Positions 62,168 through 64,000 of a stretch of DNA of 64,000 nucleotides are shown here, in pieces. The DNA comes from Alphaproteobacteria bacterium (GTDB taxonomy: Bacteria; Pseudomonadota; Alphaproteobacteria; JAEULC01). Made by a program: the position numbers and the translations under genes. The stretch is taken from contig JADLEG010000188.1 of NCBI GenBank assembly GCA_020846275.1, positions 1 through 64,000 on the forward strand, in the 5' to 3' direction. The notes under the pieces were generated by a model. That model made no database searches. It was not told the DNA's origin and worked only from the letters and a program-made list of their open reading frames with translations. The number at the start of each line of letters is the position of its first letter. Position 1 is the stretch's first letter.

Positions 62168-63673
62168 CTAAGCATTTGACATTAAAGACTTATCCCGTTT
62201 GCGCTGGACCGAGGAGGGGATGCGCAGGGCCTCGCGGTATTTCGCCACCGTGCGCCGCGCGATATCGATCCCCTGGGTCTGCAGGATCTCGACGATGCGG
62301 TCGTCGGACAGGACTTCCTGGGGCGTCTCGGCGTCGATCAGCCCCTTGATGCGGAAGCGCACCGCCTCGGCCGAATGGGCCTCGCCGCCGGCGGAATTGG
62401 CGATCGAGGAGGTGAAGAAGTATTTCAGCTCGTAGAGCCCGCGCGGCGTCGACATGTACTTGTTGGTGGTCACGCGGCTGACCGTGCTTTCGTGCATCTC
62501 GATCGCCTCGGCGATGTCGCGCAGGATCAGCGGGCGCAGATGGCTGACGCCGTGGCGGAAGAATGCGTCCTGCTGGCGCACGATCTCGCTGGCCACGCGC
62601 AGGATGGTGGTGGCGCGCTGGTGCAGCGACTTGACCAGCCAGTTGGCCGCCTGGAACCGCTCGGTAAGGTACTCGCGGTCGTTCTTGCTGAGGCTGCCGC
62701 GGTTGACCTTGGTGTAGTAGCGGTGGTTGACCAGCACGCGGGGCAGGGTCTCGGCGTTCAGCTCGACCAGCCATCCGCCGCCGTTCTGCGCGCGCATCAG
62801 GATGTCCGGCGTGATCGGCTGCGCCATCTCGTGGTCGAAGGCGCTCGACGGGCGGGGATTGAGCGACTTGATCTCGGCCACCATCTCGGCCAGGTCTTCG
62901 TCGTCCACCCCGCACAGGCGCTTCAGCCCGGCCAGATCGCGCTTGGCCAGGAGCGGCAGGTTGTCGATCAGCGCCCGCATCGCCGGATCCAGGCGGTCGC
63001 GCTCGGCAAGCTGCAGCGCCAGGCATTCCGCCAGGTTGCGCGCGAAGATCCCGGGCGGATCGAAGCGCTGCACCTTGGCCAGCACCGCGTCGACGCGTTC
63101 GCGCGGGCAGCCCAGCAGGTCGGCGACATCCTGCGTCGTGCCGCTCAGGTAGCCGCGCTCGTCCAGCAGGTCGATCAACTGCGAGCCGATCACCCGGTCC
63201 CCGGCGTCGGCGATGTCGACGTTGAGCTGCTCGACCAGGTGCTCGCGCAGGCTTTTCTCGCGGCTGACGGTCTCGGCGACGCTGCGGTCGTCGCCGTCGA
63301 AATCGGCGCGCCCGTTGCTCAGCTTCCACGGCGACTGGTCGACGCGCTCGCCGTCGTCGTCGAAGTCGCCGTCGTTCCAGTTCTCGTTGTCGACCGCGGC
63401 GGCGGTCTCGGCGGCCACCGAATCGGCCGGCGCGGCCGGCGCCTCGGCGACCGCTGCGTCGGGAGCCGGCGCCTCGGCCGCCGCTTCGCCCGGCGCGTCG
63501 GCGCTGCCGCCCGCGTCGTCGCGCTCCAGCAGCGGGTTCTGCTCCAGCTCGGCGTCGACATAGGCGGCCAGCTCGACGTTCGACAATTGCAGCAGCTTGA
63601 TCGCCTGCTGCAACTGCGGCGTCATCACCAGGCTCTGGCTCTGGCGGAGATCGAGGCGCGGGGAAAGGGCCAT
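62168..63673 (-). CDS. rpoN: RNA polymerase sigma-54 factor
   Basis: A 501-residue sigma-54. Region I is the Gln/Leu-rich start (SQSLVMTPQLQQAIKLLQLS), followed by an acidic, Ala-rich region II (about 50-130), the core-binding region, and the DNA-binding part with HESTVSRVTTNKYMSTPRG. The RpoN box ARRTVAKYRE is at about residues 472-481. It serves nitrogen and other enhancer-dependent promoters. Gene order lptB-rpoN is the usual one. Confidence 0.96.
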   Translation of the reverse strand: MALSPRLDLRQSQSLVMTPQLQQAIKLLQLSNVELAAYVDAELEQNPLLERDDAGGSADAPGEAAAEAPAPDAAVAEAPAAPADSVAAETAAAVDNENWNDGDFDDDGERVDQSPWKLSNGRADFDGDDRSVAETVSREKSLREHLVEQLNVDIADAGDRVIGSQLIDLLDERGYLSGTTQDVADLLGCPRERVDAVLAKVQRFDPPGIFARNLAECLALQLAERDRLDPAMRALIDNLPLLAKRDLAGLKRLCGVDDEDLAEMVAEIKSLNPRPSSAFDHEMAQPITPDILMRAQNGGGWLVELNAETLPRVLVNHRYYTKVNRGSLSKNDREYLTERFQAANWLVKSLHQRATTILRVASEIVRQQDAFFRHGVSHLRPLILRDIAEAIEMHESTVSRVTTNKYMSTPRGLYELKYFFTSSIANSAGGEAHSAEAVRFRIKGLIDAETPQEVLSDDRIVEILQTQGIDIARRTVAKYREALRIPSSVQRKRDKSLMSNA

Positions 63674-63699
63674 GGCTGGGGTTCGCCGGCTGCGCCGCC

Positions 63700-64000
63700 C
63701 TAGAGGGAGAACCGGTCCCCGAGATACACGCGGCGAACATCCGTGTTCGCCACGATCTCGGCCGGACGGCCTTCCATCAGCACGCGCCCTTCATGGATGA
63801 TGTAGGCGCGATCGACGATGTCGAGCGTCTCGCGCACATTGTGGTCGGTGATCAGCACGCCGATGCCGCGGTCGCGCAGGTGCGAAACCAGCTCGCGGAT
63901 GTCGCGCACCGCGATCGGGTCGATGCCGGCGAACGGTTCGTCCAGCAGCATGTAGTTGGGCTTCGAGGCGAGCGCGCGCGCGATCTCGCAGCGCCGCCGC
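63700..64000 (-). CDS. lptB: LPS export ABC transporter ATP-binding protein, 3' part
   Basis: The last 99 codons of LptB, running off the right edge. Readable are the end of the signature region ([10 protein letters not shown]), Walker [16 protein letters not shown], the H-loop [12 protein letters not shown] and the C-terminal [11 protein letters not shown]. LptB powers lipopolysaccharide transport with LptFG. The position directly upstream of rpoN supports the call. The start lies outside the window. Confidence 0.93.
   Translation of the reverse strand, partial: RRRCEIARALASKPNYMLLDEPFAGIDPIAVRDIRELVSHLRDRGIGVLITDHNVRETLDIVDRAYIIHEGRVLMEGRPAEIVANTDVRRVYLGDRFSL

Overview
The window is GC-rich, densely coding chromosomal DNA from an alphaproteobacterium, most likely of a Rhodospirillales-like lineage. 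The lineage call is inferred from content: an lptB-rpoN-ptsN block, small families largely confined to Alphaproteobacteria (DUF1150, DUF2794), a TipF-like EAL protein, a gpsA-EVE pair, and many GTG starts. I see no rRNA, tRNA, CRISPR array, prophage or intact insertion sequence.

Layout. 1-4.7 kb: a form II CoxL-like molybdenum hydroxylase subunit without partners, a class IV aminotransferase, a PKHD-type dioxygenase and a DUF952 protein. 4.7-8.7 kb: a TipF-like degenerate EAL protein, a HAD hydrolase and an unusual SRPBCC/zinc-ribbon/nucleotide-cyclase fusion. 8.8-14.5 kb: an envelope lipid or glycan island (PAP2/AUR1-like enzyme, GtrB-like glycosyltransferase, methyltransferase, GtrA-like flippase, and a large membrane protein with visibly lower GC). 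14.5-24.1 kb: mixed housekeeping genes (NUDIX, two small lipoproteins, a FecR-domain protein, betaine-homocysteine methyltransferase, enolase-superfamily enzyme, Rieske, EVE, gpsA, PaiB-like). 24.1-30.4 kb: an ABC importer operon of the Fbp/Afu type with two paralogous binding proteins, a fused double permease and a leading inositol-phosphatase-family gene. 30.6-35.8 kb: a catabolic operon containing a split UxaA/SuyAB-like lyase, an Ldh-family dehydrogenase, a PEP-mutase-family enzyme and an OYE flavoprotein; sulfolactate is one plausible substrate.

37-55 kb is the most interesting region. It holds a two-pass membrane protein with a degenerate HD-GYP domain, a LapG-like periplasmic cysteine protease, a CHASE2 adenylate cyclase, a 1722-residue FecR/NIDO/VCBS/RTX adhesin with an Ala-Ala site near residue 109, two TolC-like proteins, a LapB-like type I exporter ATPase and an HlyD-like adaptor. 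Together these look like a Lap-type surface-adhesin release system in which a degenerate HD-GYP protein could replace the usual LapD receptor.

55-60 kb carries an 11-bp-overlapping phnW-phnA-phnY operon for 2-aminoethylphosphonate breakdown and a divergent LysR regulator, with a palindrome in the shared promoter. 60-64 kb carries a perfect FNR-type box before a 30-residue membrane peptide, then Hsp20, DUF1150, ptsN, rpoN and the 3' part of lptB; the hpf gene usual between rpoN and ptsN is absent. Three copies of a roughly 114-bp hairpin element and two other palindromic intergenic repeats lie next to gene ends.
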